NCBI GenBank assembly: GCA_003212625.1 | Contig: QCPI01000001.1 | Location: 1-64,000, forward strand | DNA from: Prochlorococcus sp. AG-436-J02 | GTDB lineage: Bacteria; Cyanobacteriota; Cyanobacteriia; PCC-6307; Cyanobiaceae | Length of the DNA: 64,000 nucleotides | Reading direction: 5' to 3' | Shown here: positions 48,128 to 60,282 of the stretch, piece by piece | Layout of the letters: each line of letters opens with the position of its first letter | How positions within the stretch are numbered: position 1 is the stretch's first letter | Position numbers and translations under genes: made by a program | Notes under the pieces: generated by a model | Seen by the model: the letters and a program-made list of their open reading frames with translations, nothing else | What the model was told of the DNA's origin: nothing | The model's database searches: none

Positions 48128-50905
48128 ATGACTTCACTAGAAAGAGATACGTCTGAGAACGAAATCCTCCAAAACAATTTAAATCCAAAGGAAATCTTTC
48201 CTTTTGCATTGGATGAGTTTCAACTTAAAGCAATTGACTCACTCAATCAAGGGCATTCTGTAGTTGTTAGTGCCCCTACAGGATCAGGTAAAACCTTAAT
48301 TGGAGAGTATGCAATTTATAGAGCGATTTCTCATGGAAATAAGGTGTTTTATACAACGCCCTTAAAAGCTTTATCTAACCAAAAGCTGAGAGACTTTAGG
48401 AATCAATTTGGTTCAAGCAATGTGGGTCTTTTAACAGGTGATTTAAGTCTGAATAGAGAGGCTTCGATTCTTGTTATGACTACTGAAATCTTTAGAAATA
48501 TGCTCTATGCAGCAGCAGATAGAAATGATGACCCTCTACTTGATATAGAAACTGTTGTTCTTGATGAATGTCATTATATGAATGATGCTCATAGAGGGAC
48601 GGTGTGGGAGGAATCAATTATTCATTGTCCTAAATCTGTTCAGTTCGTTGCTCTATCTGCAACCGTTGCAAATGCAGGTCAATTAACTGATTGGATTGAG
48701 CAAGTTCATGGACCTACAGATTTGATATCTAGTAATTTAAGACCAGTTCCCCTGGAATTCAATTTTTGTAGTGCTAAAGGACTTCACCCATTACTCAATA
48801 ATAAAGGAACTGGATTACATCCAAACTGTAAGATTTGGCGTCCAACAAAATCACATAAGAAGAGGGGACGCTTATCCAAGCCTACACAACCTGAATCTCC
48901 TTCATTGGGCTTTGTGATATCGAAGTTGGCAGAAAGAAATATGTTACCTGCTATTTATTTTATATTTAGTCGACGTGGTTGTGATAAGGCTGTGAAAACA
49001 ATAGCTAGCACTTGTTTAGTGAACCAAGAAGAAAGAAACTCAATTCAAGATCGATTTCAAAAATATACGATTGTAAATTCAGAAGGTTTGAGAGATGATT
49101 TACATATAAAAGCTTTATTTAATGGAATCGCCTCTCATCATGCAGGAGTTCTTCCTGCATGGAAGGAGTTAATAGAGGAATTATTTCAAGAAGGATTGAT
49201 AAAGGTTGTTTTTGCAACTGAGACCTTAGCTGCAGGAATCAATATGCCGGCGAGAAGCACAATTATATCTACTTTGTCGAAGAGATCAGATAATGGACAT
49301 CGTCAATTAATGGGGAGTGAATTTTTACAAATGGCTGGTAGGGCTGGGAGAAGAGGTCTTGACTCTAGAGGCTATGTAGTTACTGTACAAACTCGATTCG
49401 AAGGAGTTAGAGAAGCCGGGCAATTAGCGACCAGCTCGGCTGACCCACTGATTAGTCAATTCACACCGAGCTATGGGATGGTTCTGAATTTATTACAGCG
49501 ATATGATTTAGACAAATCAAAAGAATTGATAGAAAGAAGCTTTAGTAGATATTTGGCAAGCTTGGATTTAGTTGAAGAAGAAGAAGAGTTATCCAGATTA
49601 AAAGAAGAGTTTAAAGAGTATAAAACCTTTTCAAAAGATATACCATGGTCAGATTTTGAAAGATATGAGAAAATAAAAAGTCATCTAAAGGAAGAAAGAA
49701 GACTATTAAAAATTCTCCAAAAACAATCTGCAGAAACCTTATCTAATGAATTGATCTTAGCCTTAGAATTGGCAAATAATGGAACCCTCATAAGTCTGAA
49801 GACATCACATTTGCAAGGAAAAGTTATACCTGCAGTCATTGTTGAAAAAATACAAAAAGGAGATAGGCAATCTCAATTGTTATGCTTAACAGATGAAAAC
49901 ATTTGGATACTTATTGCTGGTAAGGAAGTTGTTAGTCTTTATGGCGAATTGACATGCTTAGACGTCTCACATCTTACAACTCCTGAAATTAGTAGATTGG
50001 GTGAAATACATCATGGCGATTTACTCACTAATGAAACAGCTTCAATAATTTCAAATTTGGCTCAGAAATATGATATGAGAACACCTCAATATGATCTTGC
50101 TAGTGAAGTTTTATCTCAAATTAAATTAGTGAAATCTCTGGATGATGAATTATTGATTCATCCAGCTCATCGATGGGGGGATAAGAGAAAATTAAAGAAG
50201 CATAGACGAAGGATGGACGAATTAGGTATTGAAATACATGAACGTGAGAAGATCCTCTACGACAGGTCTAATCGTCACTGGGAAACTTTTGTATCACTAA
50301 TTAAAGTACTAAATCACTTCGGGTGCTTGGATGATCTAAATCCCACTGATATTGGTAGAGGTATTGGATCTTTAAGAGGTGAGAATGAGTTGTGGCTAGG
50401 ATTGGTTTTGATGAGTGGACATCTTGACGAATTAACACCAGTAGAATTAGCTGGTGTTATTCAGTCAATTGTTACTGAAGTAAATCGTCCTGATTTATGG
50501 TCTGGATTTATTCCAAGTGCAATTGCAGATGAAGCGTTTAATGACTTATCAAATATACGAAGAGAATTGTTTAGAGTTCAAGAACGATTTGGTATAGAAG
50601 TCTCAATTTTATGGAGTTCAGAATTAATTGGTTTAGTAGAAGCTTGGGCTCGAGGAAGTACTTGGACGGATTTAATTTCAAATACTTCCTTGGATGAAGG
50701 AGATGTCGTAAGAATTTTAAGAAGAACAAATGATCTACTTTCACAGATTCCCTATTGTGAGTCTGTGAGTAGGCAACTGAGAAATAATGCCAAGTCAGCG
50801 ATGAAACTCATGGATAGATTTCCAGTTTGTGAAGCTGCAGATATTAATAAAGCAAAAGAAACAAATTATGAACTTATTAATCCCGCAACTGAAAGACATA
50901 ATTGA
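48128..50905 (+). CDS. Ski2-like DEAD/H-box RNA helicase with DSHCT domain
   Basis: APTGSGKT, DECHYMND, SAT, QMAGRAGRRGLD. Confidence 0.95.
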   Translation: MTSLERDTSENEILQNNLNPKEIFPFALDEFQLKAIDSLNQGHSVVVSAPTGSGKTLIGEYAIYRAISHGNKVFYTTPLKALSNQKLRDFRNQFGSSNVGLLTGDLSLNREASILVMTTEIFRNMLYAAADRNDDPLLDIETVVLDECHYMNDAHRGTVWEESIIHCPKSVQFVALSATVANAGQLTDWIEQVHGPTDLISSNLRPVPLEFNFCSAKGLHPLLNNKGTGLHPNCKIWRPTKSHKKRGRLSKPTQPESPSLGFVISKLAERNMLPAIYFIFSRRGCDKAVKTIASTCLVNQEERNSIQDRFQKYTIVNSEGLRDDLHIKALFNGIASHHAGVLPAWKELIEELFQEGLIKVVFATETLAAGINMPARSTIISTLSKRSDNGHRQLMGSEFLQMAGRAGRRGLDSRGYVVTVQTRFEGVREAGQLATSSADPLISQFTPSYGMVLNLLQRYDLDKSKELIERSFSRYLASLDLVEEEEELSRLKEEFKEYKTFSKDIPWSDFERYEKIKSHLKEERRLLKILQKQSAETLSNELILALELANNGTLISLKTSHLQGKVIPAVIVEKIQKGDRQSQLLCLTDENIWILIAGKEVVSLYGELTCLDVSHLTTPEISRLGEIHHGDLLTNETASIISNLAQKYDMRTPQYDLASEVLSQIKLVKSLDDELLIHPAHRWGDKRKLKKHRRRMDELGIEIHEREKILYDRSNRHWETFVSLIKVLNHFGCLDDLNPTDIGRGIGSLRGENELWLGLVLMSGHLDELTPVELAGVIQSIVTEVNRPDLWSGFIPSAIADEAFNDLSNIRRELFRVQERFGIEVSILWSSELIGLVEAWARGSTWTDLISNTSLDEGDVVRILRRTNDLLSQIPYCESVSRQLRNNAKSAMKLMDRFPVCEAADINKAKETNYELINPATERHN

Positions 50906-50924
50906 GATTGAAAAAACTTATTTT

Positions 50925-52319
50925 TCAATCATTTTCAATCATAGATTTTGGATTGGTGAGATTATCAAATTCTTCTTGATCAATATAATTTAATTGAATG
51001 GATGCTTGTCTTAGACTTAGATTTTTTCTATGGGCTAATTGGGCAATTTCACTAGCCTTTTCGTATCCGATTGATGGCGCTAATGCAGTTACCAACATCA
51101 ATGAATTATCTAGATACTCTTTGATTATTTCTTCATTTGGTTGAATACCTTCAATCATATGTTCTCTGCAACTCTTGCATGCATTGTGGATAAGGTTGAT
51201 GCTTTTTAAAATGTTGTAGCCAATGAGTGGTTTATAAACATTCATTTGTAGATGTCCTCCACTCCCTGCAATTGATACCGAGGTGTCCATACCAATTATT
51301 TGTGTACACACCATTGCCATCGCTTCGCATTGAGTAGGGTTAATCTTTCCTGGCATTATTGAACTACCAGGTTCATTGGCTGGTAGCTGTAGTTCTGATA
51401 ATCCAGCTCTAGGTCCACAAGATAAAAGACGAAGATCATTGACAATTTTCAGAAAAGTTACGGCTAACAATTTTATTTGAGACATTATATTTACAAGACC
51501 ATCGTGACTAGCCATAATGGCAAATTTATTAGCTGCAGTCTCAAAAGGTAAATTTGTTTTTCTGGCAATATCAAGAGCAATTAAATTATCGAAATTTTTA
51601 GGAGTATTAAGGCCAGTTCCAATAGCCGTTCCTCCAAGTGGAAGTGGGTACAGTTCCTTCAGATTGATTTCTAGACGTCCTATTGCAGTTTCTAATTGAC
51701 TGGCCCAAGCAGAGACTTCTTGCCCAAGAGTGAGAGGTACTGCATCTTGAAGATGTGTGCGTCCTATTTTTATAATATTCTTCCATTCTTTACTCTTTTG
51801 ATTGAATACATCAATGAGCTTGGTTAATTCGGGTATTAATGTGTTTTTTAATGTAAGTATTGTGGCTATTTGGATTGCAGCTGGGAAAACATCATTTGTG
51901 GATTGAGAACAATTGACATGATCATTGGGATGTATTGGATTATGACTACCTAAAGGTTTATGTAAACGTTTTGAGGCTATATTACAAATAACCTCATTGA
52001 CGTTCATGTTCGTTTGAGTACCACTGCCTGTTTGCCAAACTTTCACTGGGAATTGATCATTATGTTTCCCTTCAATAATTTCTAAACTTGCTTCGATGAT
52101 AAATTGTGAGATTTCTATATTGATTAGACCTAGATTATTGTTTACTCGAGCCGCGGAGGCTTTTATTTGGGAAATTGCATGAATAATCTCAAGAGGGATG
52201 ACCTCATCCCCAATAGCGAAATTTAAAATTGAGCGTTGAGTTTGTGCTCCCCATAGCGCATCTTTTGGCACATCAATTGAACCTAGGCTATCTTTCTCAA
52301 GTCGTTTCATGTTGGACAT
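50925..52319 (-). CDS. fumC: fumarate hydratase class II
   Basis: GSSIMPGKINPTQCEA signature. Confidence 0.98.
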   Translation of the reverse strand: MSNMKRLEKDSLGSIDVPKDALWGAQTQRSILNFAIGDEVIPLEIIHAISQIKASAARVNNNLGLINIEISQFIIEASLEIIEGKHNDQFPVKVWQTGSGTQTNMNVNEVICNIASKRLHKPLGSHNPIHPNDHVNCSQSTNDVFPAAIQIATILTLKNTLIPELTKLIDVFNQKSKEWKNIIKIGRTHLQDAVPLTLGQEVSAWASQLETAIGRLEINLKELYPLPLGGTAIGTGLNTPKNFDNLIALDIARKTNLPFETAANKFAIMASHDGLVNIMSQIKLLAVTFLKIVNDLRLLSCGPRAGLSELQLPANEPGSSIMPGKINPTQCEAMAMVCTQIIGMDTSVSIAGSGGHLQMNVYKPLIGYNILKSINLIHNACKSCREHMIEGIQPNEEIIKEYLDNSLMLVTALAPSIGYEKASEIAQLAHRKNLSLRQASIQLNYIDQEEFDNLTNPKSMIEND

Positions 52320-52445
52320 TGATCTTGGGTAGAAAATTTAAGCTTTCTCTGGGAGTAGAAGTCTATAGCTATGGATTTTAGATAAATCTAATGCTATGCC
52401 CTTTTAGAGTCTACTTACCGATATTAATTAATTTAGCTTTTGCTG

Positions 52446-53741
52446 CTATATCCCAAGTCTGTCCCAAATCACTTTTAAATTTGATTGATGTAATTCAGTG
52501 GAAAAACAGTCAGAAAGTTGTTCTCGCGAGAGTTTCTCCATCACTTCTGGATCATTCTCAAGGTTTTTCTTGAAATTTCCTTCGGGTTGATTCCAGGCTG
52601 AATGGGCATTCCTTTGAACTAATCGATAAGAATCTTCTCGACTCATTCCATTTTCAACTAAGGTTAAAAGAACTCGTTGACTAAAAACCACTCCTCCATA
52701 AATGTTCAAATTTTTAAGCATATTATTTGGATAAATTCCAAGACCTTTAATTATTGCTGTCATTTCTGTAATCATGAAATGGAGTGTGATAGAGGTGTCT
52801 GGCAGCATTAACCTTTCATTTGAGCTGTGACTAATGTCTCTTTCATGCCATAGAGCTACATTTTCAAGAGCTGCAACGACATAGCTTCTTAACACTCTCG
52901 AAAGACCACTTACTCTCTCACTACGTATGGGATTTCTTTTATGAGGCATCGCAGAACTACCTTTTTGGCCTTTAGCAAAGTTTTCCTCTACTTCAAGCAC
53001 ATCTGTTCTTTGAAGATTTCTAATTTCTGTAGAAAAACGATCCAATGAAGATCCAATTAAAGCAAGAATTTGTACATAATTAGCATGTCTATCTCTAGAA
53101 ATCACTTGAGTACTAGCTGTATCAGCTTCGAGGCCCAATAGTTCGCAAGTTATTCTTTCTATTTCTGGATCAGTATTAGCATAAGTCCCCATGGCACCAC
53201 TAATTTGACCAACGGAGATATCTTTTTCGAGACTATTTAGTCTTTCCTTGTTTCTGAGCGTTTCAGCTAGCCATCCTGCTAGCTTGAATCCAAAAGTAAT
53301 AGGCTCTCCATGTATCGCATGAGAACGGCCAATCATTACAGTTCTCTTGTGTTGCCTTGCTAGATCTCTAATAGCTTCTTCAAGCAATAAAAGCTCTTTT
53401 CTTAAAAGTTTTACTGAGGATTTTAATTGAAGAGCAAGACCTGTATCGAGGACATCGCTACTTGTCATCCCAACGTGTATATAACGACCTGCATCTCCAA
53501 CATATTCATTAACATTTGTTAGAAAAGCAATTACATCGTGTCTAACTTCGGCTTCTATTTCGAGTATTCGATCTGGTTTGAAATTTGCCTGTGATCGAAT
53601 TATTTCCATTGCACTACTAGGGATTTTGCCCAATTTGCAATTAGCCTCACATGCTGCTATTTCAACATCAAGCCAAGTTTGGAATTTGGCTTCTTCGGAC
53701 CAAATATTCCCCATCGCTGGGTTTGTGTAACGCTCAATCAA
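52446..53741 (-). CDS. purB: adenylosuccinate lyase
   Basis: GSSAMPHKRNP signature; YTNPAMGNIWSEEAKFQTWLDVE. Confidence 0.98.
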   Translation of the reverse strand: MIERYTNPAMGNIWSEEAKFQTWLDVEIAACEANCKLGKIPSSAMEIIRSQANFKPDRILEIEAEVRHDVIAFLTNVNEYVGDAGRYIHVGMTSSDVLDTGLALQLKSSVKLLRKELLLLEEAIRDLARQHKRTVMIGRSHAIHGEPITFGFKLAGWLAETLRNKERLNSLEKDISVGQISGAMGTYANTDPEIERITCELLGLEADTASTQVISRDRHANYVQILALIGSSLDRFSTEIRNLQRTDVLEVEENFAKGQKGSSAMPHKRNPIRSERVSGLSRVLRSYVVAALENVALWHERDISHSSNERLMLPDTSITLHFMITEMTAIIKGLGIYPNNMLKNLNIYGGVVFSQRVLLTLVENGMSREDSYRLVQRNAHSAWNQPEGNFKKNLENDPEVMEKLSREQLSDCFSTELHQSNLKVIWDRLGI

Positions 53742-53784
53742 AGTGCTACAAAGTTAAAGGTTAGTTTAATTTAGTTCGTCAAGG

Positions 53785-54045
53785 TCAAGCTGACTTGAGT
53801 CTATTGTGTTCAACTTCCCAATGGACATATCTTCCCCAAGCTTGTTGCCTTACCCTGCATCTCCCCCCTTTGCAATCAATAACTTGAAAGGGAGGTAAAT
53901 CATTTGGTTGATTTGCAAATTTTGCAAAACTTCCTGGAGGAAGAAGTTCAAGCACTTCTCCAGTTCGGTTTTTTGGGTTTAGATGAAAATGACCATGGCT
54001 AGACAGCTCATTTTCATTGGTTGGATGTCCGAGCTTTTTAGACAA
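53785..54045 (-). CDS. conserved hypothetical protein
   Basis: 86-aa ORF, CKGGRCRVRQQAWGRYVHWEV. Confidence 0.65.
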   Translation of the reverse strand: MSKKLGHPTNENELSSHGHFHLNPKNRTGEVLELLPPGSFAKFANQPNDLPPFQVIDCKGGRCRVRQQAWGRYVHWEVEHNRLKSA

Positions 54046-54140
54046 AACCTTTGGTCAATTGAATTGATTCTCTACTGAAAAAGAGGATTAGCGCCAGTTC
54101 TGCGGTTTTTGTTCCGTTTCCTGTTTGTTTTTGTAAACAA

Positions 54141-54935
54141 ATGACTAAAAAATCGCGTTTAGATCTTCACTTGCTGACTAAAGGGCTGGTCAAATCTCGT
54201 CAAGAAGCGCAGAGGCTTATTAGAGCAGGCAAAGTTAAAACAATTAATGGACAAATCCTTGATAAGCCAGGCCAAGAAGTTTTAAAAGATCTTGAGATAG
54301 TAGTTACGCAGCCTTTGAGGTATGTATCTCGTGGAGGTGAAAAGTTGGCTGAAGCTTTTAATCAATTTCCTCTAAATATTAAGAATCGAGTTTGTTTAGA
54401 TGCAGGTATTTCAACGGGTGGGTTTACTGATTGTCTTTTGCAATTAGGGGCTGCAAAGGTTTATGGAGTAGATGTTGGTTATGGCCAAACTGCATGGAGC
54501 ATTAGAAATGATCCAAGAGTGGTTCTTTTTGAACGGACGAATATTAGATATTTAACACCTGAAAAATTATTTAATGATGGAGATCCAATACCTGATTTCG
54601 CAGTGGCAGACTTATCTTTTATATCACTTAAAATTGTTTTACCTAGTTTTAAAGTTCTGCTTCGCAGTTCCCGATCTGAATTGTTGTTACTAGTGAAACC
54701 TCAATTTGAGGTTGGGAAAGACAAAGTGGGTAAAGGCGGAGTTGTTCGTGATCATTTCCTTCATGCTGAGGCAGTTCAAGGGGTGGTAAGCGAATCTAAA
54801 AAATATGGATGGTATCCAAAAGGATTAATTCCATCACCTTTAAAGGGCCCAGCTGGTAATCAAGAATATCTTCTTTGGATGGGTGATGAAATTCATGAGA
54901 ATATTGAAATCGAAAAAATTATAAACTTTTGGTGA
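54141..54935 (+). CDS. tlyA: TlyA-family rRNA methyltransferase/hemolysin-like
   Basis: S4 domain RLDLHLLTKGLVKSRQEAQRLIRAGKV plus FtsJ-like DAGISTGGFTDCLLQ. Confidence 0.93.
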   Translation: MTKKSRLDLHLLTKGLVKSRQEAQRLIRAGKVKTINGQILDKPGQEVLKDLEIVVTQPLRYVSRGGEKLAEAFNQFPLNIKNRVCLDAGISTGGFTDCLLQLGAAKVYGVDVGYGQTAWSIRNDPRVVLFERTNIRYLTPEKLFNDGDPIPDFAVADLSFISLKIVLPSFKVLLRSSRSELLLLVKPQFEVGKDKVGKGGVVRDHFLHAEAVQGVVSESKKYGWYPKGLIPSPLKGPAGNQEYLLWMGDEIHENIEIEKIINFW

Positions 54936-54936
54936 T

Positions 54937-55543
<607 letters not shown>

Positions 55544-55717
55544 ATAAAAACTTTTTCTATTTCTATTAGGGGGGATAGCGGGGAGTGTGATTGTACCTAA
55601 TGATACAAATCAGTTTTTTGTCATGTTTCGACTGCTTGTTTGATTAGGAAAATTTATTTGCGGTTTCAAATTTGAAACAAACTTTTATGTAGTCTTTGAT
55701 TTATATGCTATTTAAAT

Positions 55718-56140
55718 ATGCTGAAGCGAGAAGAAGAAACCAAAGAGGTAATTATGTATGGAGAACGACAAATAGAGAATGGTAAATTGATTTGTTTCCC
55801 AAATCCAAATAGTAATAGAGACTATGAAATTTCAATCGATTTTCCTGAATTTACATGTAAGTGTCCTTTTTCAGGGTACCCTGATTTTGCAACTTTGAGA
55901 ATAATATATCAACCAAATAAGAAGGTAATAGAATTAAAAGCAATTAAACTTTATTTAAATAACTTTCGTGATAAGAGAATATCTCATGAAGAAGTAGTAA
56001 ATAAAATAATAGACGATCTTGTTGATGCTTCTGATCCTAAATGGATGCAACTATCAGCTGATTTTAATCCTAGAGGTAATGTTCACACTATTATCAGAGC
56101 TTGTCATGGGAAAAGGAATAATCTAGAGTTAATTCTTTAA
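55718..56140 (+). CDS. queF: NADPH-dependent preQ1 reductase
   Basis: [17 protein letters not shown]...[20 protein letters not shown]. Confidence 0.96.
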   Translation: MLKREEETKEVIMYGERQIENGKLICFPNPNSNRDYEISIDFPEFTCKCPFSGYPDFATLRIIYQPNKKVIELKAIKLYLNNFRDKRISHEEVVNKIIDDLVDASDPKWMQLSADFNPRGNVHTIIRACHGKRNNLELIL

Positions 56141-57409
56141 TAAACTAACAAATTCAGGTAATTCTTTTGATAGACCAGAAAGGTTTCTATTACTTAATCC
56201 ACCTATATAAATTAGAGATTTCTCTTTTTCATATATTATCCATATTTTCTTAGTGGAAATTATACTTAATGAACCACCAATTAGTATTATAGCAAAACTA
56301 GTATATACGAGAGGTACTCCAGGATCACGCTTTAAAAGTAACCCACTACTTGGGATTATATTTATTATCTTTATTAAACTTTCTTTTACTTCTGCTTCCT
56401 TATTTATACTTAAGTTCATTAGTTTTGTTCCATCATCATCATAGATTGACACTGGTCCTATTTCACTATTAACCGTTAATAGAACTGGACTAGTTCCATC
56501 TTTTTCTGTAGGTATTATTGTCCCCCAAACTTGTTCACCTAGCTCAGGAATTGACTTTAATGGTATTTGTAGTTTTGGACTATTATTAATTTGAATAGTC
56601 ATTGCTGCTAAAGACCAGTCAGCTTGGTATAATGTTAACCCTTTGTATCTTAATGGATAATTAACACTGATTTCTTTTGCTTCATTATTACCATTTGGTT
56701 CAAGAATATTGATAATCGATCTATACTGTTCAGCTCTTCCTTGTGGATCTCTTTCAATTTGAAAACTTTCAAGTTCAATCGTTAATCCTTTTTCTTCATT
56801 TTTGTCTAATAAATCTATTGATCTTCCAGGAGCTAGAAACCTTTCTATAGATTTCCCATATAATGAACCGTAAGTTGCACCTACCATTAAGAGGATCATA
56901 CCTAGATGGATTAATATAGGTCCTAATCTTCCTATTACTCCTTGCCTTGCTGCTATCCTTCCTTCAGTCTCTTTAATATTCCATCCCTTCTTATTTAGAT
57001 AAGTTCTAATTTCTTCTAAGCTTTTTAAAGGATTATTACTTTGTATTGCTTGAGAGATTGAAAGTTTTGTTATTTGTCTAGAAGATTTATAATCAATCCA
57101 ATTTAATGCTGACTTGAGTATTGGTAATTGTCTTCTGAAACTACAAACTGAAAGAGCTATAGATAGCCAAATTAGTAGTAATAAAAACCAAAAACTTGTA
57201 TAAATATGATTGAATTCAAATAGTAGTAATATCTTTGCATTAAGTATTCCAAGAAAAGGATTTTCAGTAAAATTATCATAATAGTATTGATCTGATTCTT
57301 GTTGTGGAATTATAGTTCCTGCAGCACAAGAAATTGCTATTAATAATAATAGGAATATCGCAATCTTTAAACTAGAAAGCCAATTTAAAACTTTGCTAAT
57401 TCTTTTCAT
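56129..57409 (-). CDS. ccsB: cytochrome c biogenesis protein CcsB/Ccs1 (ResB-like)
   Basis: [48 protein letters not shown]. Confidence 0.93.
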   Translation of the reverse strand: MKRISKVLNWLSSLKIAIFLLLLIAISCAAGTIIPQQESDQYYYDNFTENPFLGILNAKILLLFEFNHIYTSFWFLLLLIWLSIALSVCSFRRQLPILKSALNWIDYKSSRQITKLSISQAIQSNNPLKSLEEIRTYLNKKGWNIKETEGRIAARQGVIGRLGPILIHLGMILLMVGATYGSLYGKSIERFLAPGRSIDLLDKNEEKGLTIELESFQIERDPQGRAEQYRSIINILEPNGNNEAKEISVNYPLRYKGLTLYQADWSLAAMTIQINNSPKLQIPLKSIPELGEQVWGTIIPTEKDGTSPVLLTVNSEIGPVSIYDDDGTKLMNLSINKEAEVKESLIKIINIIPSSGLLLKRDPGVPLVYTSFAIILIGGSLSIISTKKIWIIYEKEKSLIYIGGLSNRNLSGLSKELPEFVSLLKN

Positions 57410-57414
57410 CTATT

Positions 57415-58155
57415 TTATATCCAAATAGAAAAAAGGCTTATAACACCTACGGTTAATAAAATTACTCCACTAATGGGTGGGACCCATTTCCCAATAGGTC
57501 TTAAGGATAATAATTTTGGAATGCTTGCTGCAAAAGTACCTGCAACAAATAAAGGAACAATTTGACCCAGAGCAAAGCTTCCAAGAAAAATTGTGCCAGT
57601 AAGAGGGTTGCCTTGTTTCGCAACCCAGGCCAGAAGAACAGCCAGGACAGGAGTAGTGCAAGGAGAGGAAGCTAATCCAAAAGCTAAACCTGCTGAAACT
57701 GGTGCTAATGCAGGAGGCACTCGATTTGTCCAGATTTCAGGATTAGGACCAGATGGAAGTGAGAGTTTTAAAATTCCAAGCAGATTAAGACCCATAAAGA
57801 TTGAAAGAAAACTGATAAAAATTGAAAATAATCCTGGTAATTGTCCATAAATTCTCCCTAAAAACCCGCTCAGAGTGCCTAATATAACTAGGGATATAAC
57901 TATTCCGCTGCAGAAACTAATAGTTCTTTGTAAAGGGTTTTGGTTGTTTTTAAATCCAGCTAAATATGCAACTGTTATTGGTAAAAGTGATAATGCGCAG
58001 GGTCCGAAACTAGTTAAAAGTCCTCCTATGAAAACTATCAACAGTGTTAGAGGGGTTGGATTATTTAGCCCATTATTAATTAACTGCTCGCCATTATGAG
58101 TCAAATCAGAAAAAATTAAATTTATAGAATAAAGGTTCAAAAAATGATTTACCAT
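57415..58155 (-). CDS. ccdA: cytochrome c biogenesis protein CcdA
   Basis: GGLLTSFGPCALSLLPITVAYLAGF, FGLASSPCTTPVLAVLLAW. Confidence 0.95.
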   Translation of the reverse strand: MVNHFLNLYSINLIFSDLTHNGEQLINNGLNNPTPLTLLIVFIGGLLTSFGPCALSLLPITVAYLAGFKNNQNPLQRTISFCSGIVISLVILGTLSGFLGRIYGQLPGLFSIFISFLSIFMGLNLLGILKLSLPSGPNPEIWTNRVPPALAPVSAGLAFGLASSPCTTPVLAVLLAWVAKQGNPLTGTIFLGSFALGQIVPLFVAGTFAASIPKLLSLRPIGKWVPPISGVILLTVGVISLFSIWI

Positions 58156-58174
58156 TCGACGTTCATCTTCCAGA

Positions 58175-59407
58175 TTATCTAGTTAAAAGTTTATTGGAGG
58201 GATTTTTAACTAATAAATCTGTCGATTCAATTGATGACCTTACTAATAAGGCTGCTATTAGTAAGCTTGAAATTAATGAGTTTCCTCCATAACTAATCAA
58301 GGGGAAAGGCAGACCAGTTGTAGGCATAGCCCCTGCTGAAACTGCTATATGCATGATTGATTGGCCAACAAGAATAGTGCCTGATCCAATGGCGATTAGT
58401 TTAGAATAATTGTTTCTACAATTCAGAGATATTTTAAGAGTTAAATACGCAACTAAAAGTAGAAATGATAAAAGTAAAATAGATCCAAAAAATCCAAATT
58501 CTTCAGCAAACACAGCAAATATAAAATCAGTACTTCTGTAGGGTAAATAGTGTAATTTTTGCATAGAAAGTCCATAACCTTCTCCAAATAGACCACCCGA
58601 ACCAATAGCATAAAGGCTCTGAATCAATTGATATCCACTCTCTTGTGGGTCTAGCCATGGGTTTAGGAATGACATAACTCTAATTTTTTGATATGGATTA
58701 GAAAAAATACTTATTGAACCAATAACTAAGCCTGATAGAGCTGTATTGAAAAGATATCGGAAATCAATACCTGATGCTAGGGCAATCATCCAAAGCAAAA
58801 TCCCTGTTAATGCAGCTGTGCTTAGATTTGGTTGTTTTATAATTAATAAAATAATTGATGCAAAAATAGTTAACCAAAAAAGTTTTTTTTCTGAATTTAT
58901 TCTTTCCCATTGACCAAAAAGTTTTGCACTTTGCAGAATTATAAAAGGTTTGATTAACTCCGATGGTTGAACTTGGATTGGACCGATAATTAACCATCGA
59001 GTAGAACCATTAACTGTGCTGCCGAAAAAGCTTGTTGAGGCAATGAGAACCATACCTATCAAAAGGCAAGGACCCGAGAGCCTAAGCCATTTTTTTAGAT
59101 TGATATTGATTGCAAGATAGAAAATGCTCCAACTAGCTCCCAGCCAAATTATTTGTCTTTTTATGTAATAAGCACCGTCACCCATTTCCCTAATAGCTAC
59201 CCACCAACTAGCTGATCCAAGTATGAAGATTCCTGATATGCACCAAAAGACAATTAATCCTAAGATTAAACGTCCTTCTTTTGGCCAATAAAGCCAAGGT
59301 AATGGAAGTATTTTATTGTTTATTAAAGATTCCAGATGGTTTTTTGATTTGCGGCCATTTTTTTGATTCAGTTGAGCTTGAATTTTTGTATTAGATATAT
59401 TACTCAA
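58175..59407 (-). CDS. ftsW: FtsW/RodA/SpoVE family (SEDS) protein
   Basis: FIFAVFAEEFGFFGS, PTTGLPFPLISYGGNSL. Confidence 0.95.
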   Translation of the reverse strand: MSNISNTKIQAQLNQKNGRKSKNHLESLINNKILPLPWLYWPKEGRLILGLIVFWCISGIFILGSASWWVAIREMGDGAYYIKRQIIWLGASWSIFYLAININLKKWLRLSGPCLLIGMVLIASTSFFGSTVNGSTRWLIIGPIQVQPSELIKPFIILQSAKLFGQWERINSEKKLFWLTIFASIILLIIKQPNLSTAALTGILLWMIALASGIDFRYLFNTALSGLVIGSISIFSNPYQKIRVMSFLNPWLDPQESGYQLIQSLYAIGSGGLFGEGYGLSMQKLHYLPYRSTDFIFAVFAEEFGFFGSILLLSFLLLVAYLTLKISLNCRNNYSKLIAIGSGTILVGQSIMHIAVSAGAMPTTGLPFPLISYGGNSLISSLLIAALLVRSSIESTDLLVKNPSNKLLTR

Positions 59408-59690
59408 AGGATCTAATGCTTATATACCATTGAGCCGCTTAATTCCAATTTTGCCAAGTCTTTCAATATAATTTTTTTTTATGGAATTCAAGAAAACCTA
59501 GAAGCTTTTATTTAAGATTAAATTTAGTTGTTAATCTTTTAAATTGAATTACTTGAAAAATATAAAATAATTATGTCTTATTTTTTTTTATTACTATATA
59601 AATTCTACTAGAAATAATTGTTGATTTTAATAAATAGACAAGTTTGTAAATTTATTAATTAAGAATTTTTTTTGTTTTGAAGCAAGTCTC

Positions 59691-60206
59691 GTGATAGATT
59701 CCCCGGGCCTTTGCAGAGAGCTTAGGTGTCTTGTTTGCAAATCAACTTCTCATTGGCACATATTTACTCCAATAGGAGGAATTGTTGTGGAATCTGAGAT
59801 TGTTGAAGATTGCTCAAGTCGTGATCCTCTTCTGGGTATTGATTCATTGGACTCATCGTCCGGAGTCAAATCAGATGAATATCTCGACCTTCAACTTCGA
59901 GTGTTTCGTCTGACATTTTTATTGACCATTTTTGCTGTTGGCATAGCTGGTTTCTTTTTGGGAATCCAAGCTAGTGCAAGCCTATTTGTTGGTGCTTTAT
60001 CAGGGATTTTTTATTTTCGCTTGCTTGCTCGCGGAGTTGGAAGATTAGGTACTTCATCAAAAATCGTCGGTAAAGTCCAGTTGTTAGTTCCGGTTCTTTT
60101 GGTTTTGGTATCTTCTAGATTTCCTCAACTGGATTTGATTCCGGCATTATTAGGATTTTTGCTTTATAAACCAGCGTTAATTATTGAGTTTCTATCTATG
60201 CCTTAG
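59691..60206 (+). CDS. atp1: ATP synthase subunit I-like (Atp1); start uncertain
   Basis: Four-TM protein directly upstream of atpB. Confidence 0.8.
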   Translation: MIDSPGLCRELRCLVCKSTSHWHIFTPIGGIVVESEIVEDCSSRDPLLGIDSLDSSSGVKSDEYLDLQLRVFRLTFLLTIFAVGIAGFFLGIQASASLFVGALSGIFYFRLLARGVGRLGTSSKIVGKVQLLVPVLLVLVSSRFPQLDLIPALLGFLLYKPALIIEFLSMP

Positions 60207-60282
60207 GTGCTTATTTAGAAATCAATTTTTTAAGTTTTGTTTGTTCGGCTTTTATTTTCTTCATAACCTAACTCCGAGATAA

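Noticed and set aside
52391-52573. 60-aa plus-strand ORF between fumC and purB
   Set aside because: Largely overlaps the purB 3' end on the opposite strand; no motif
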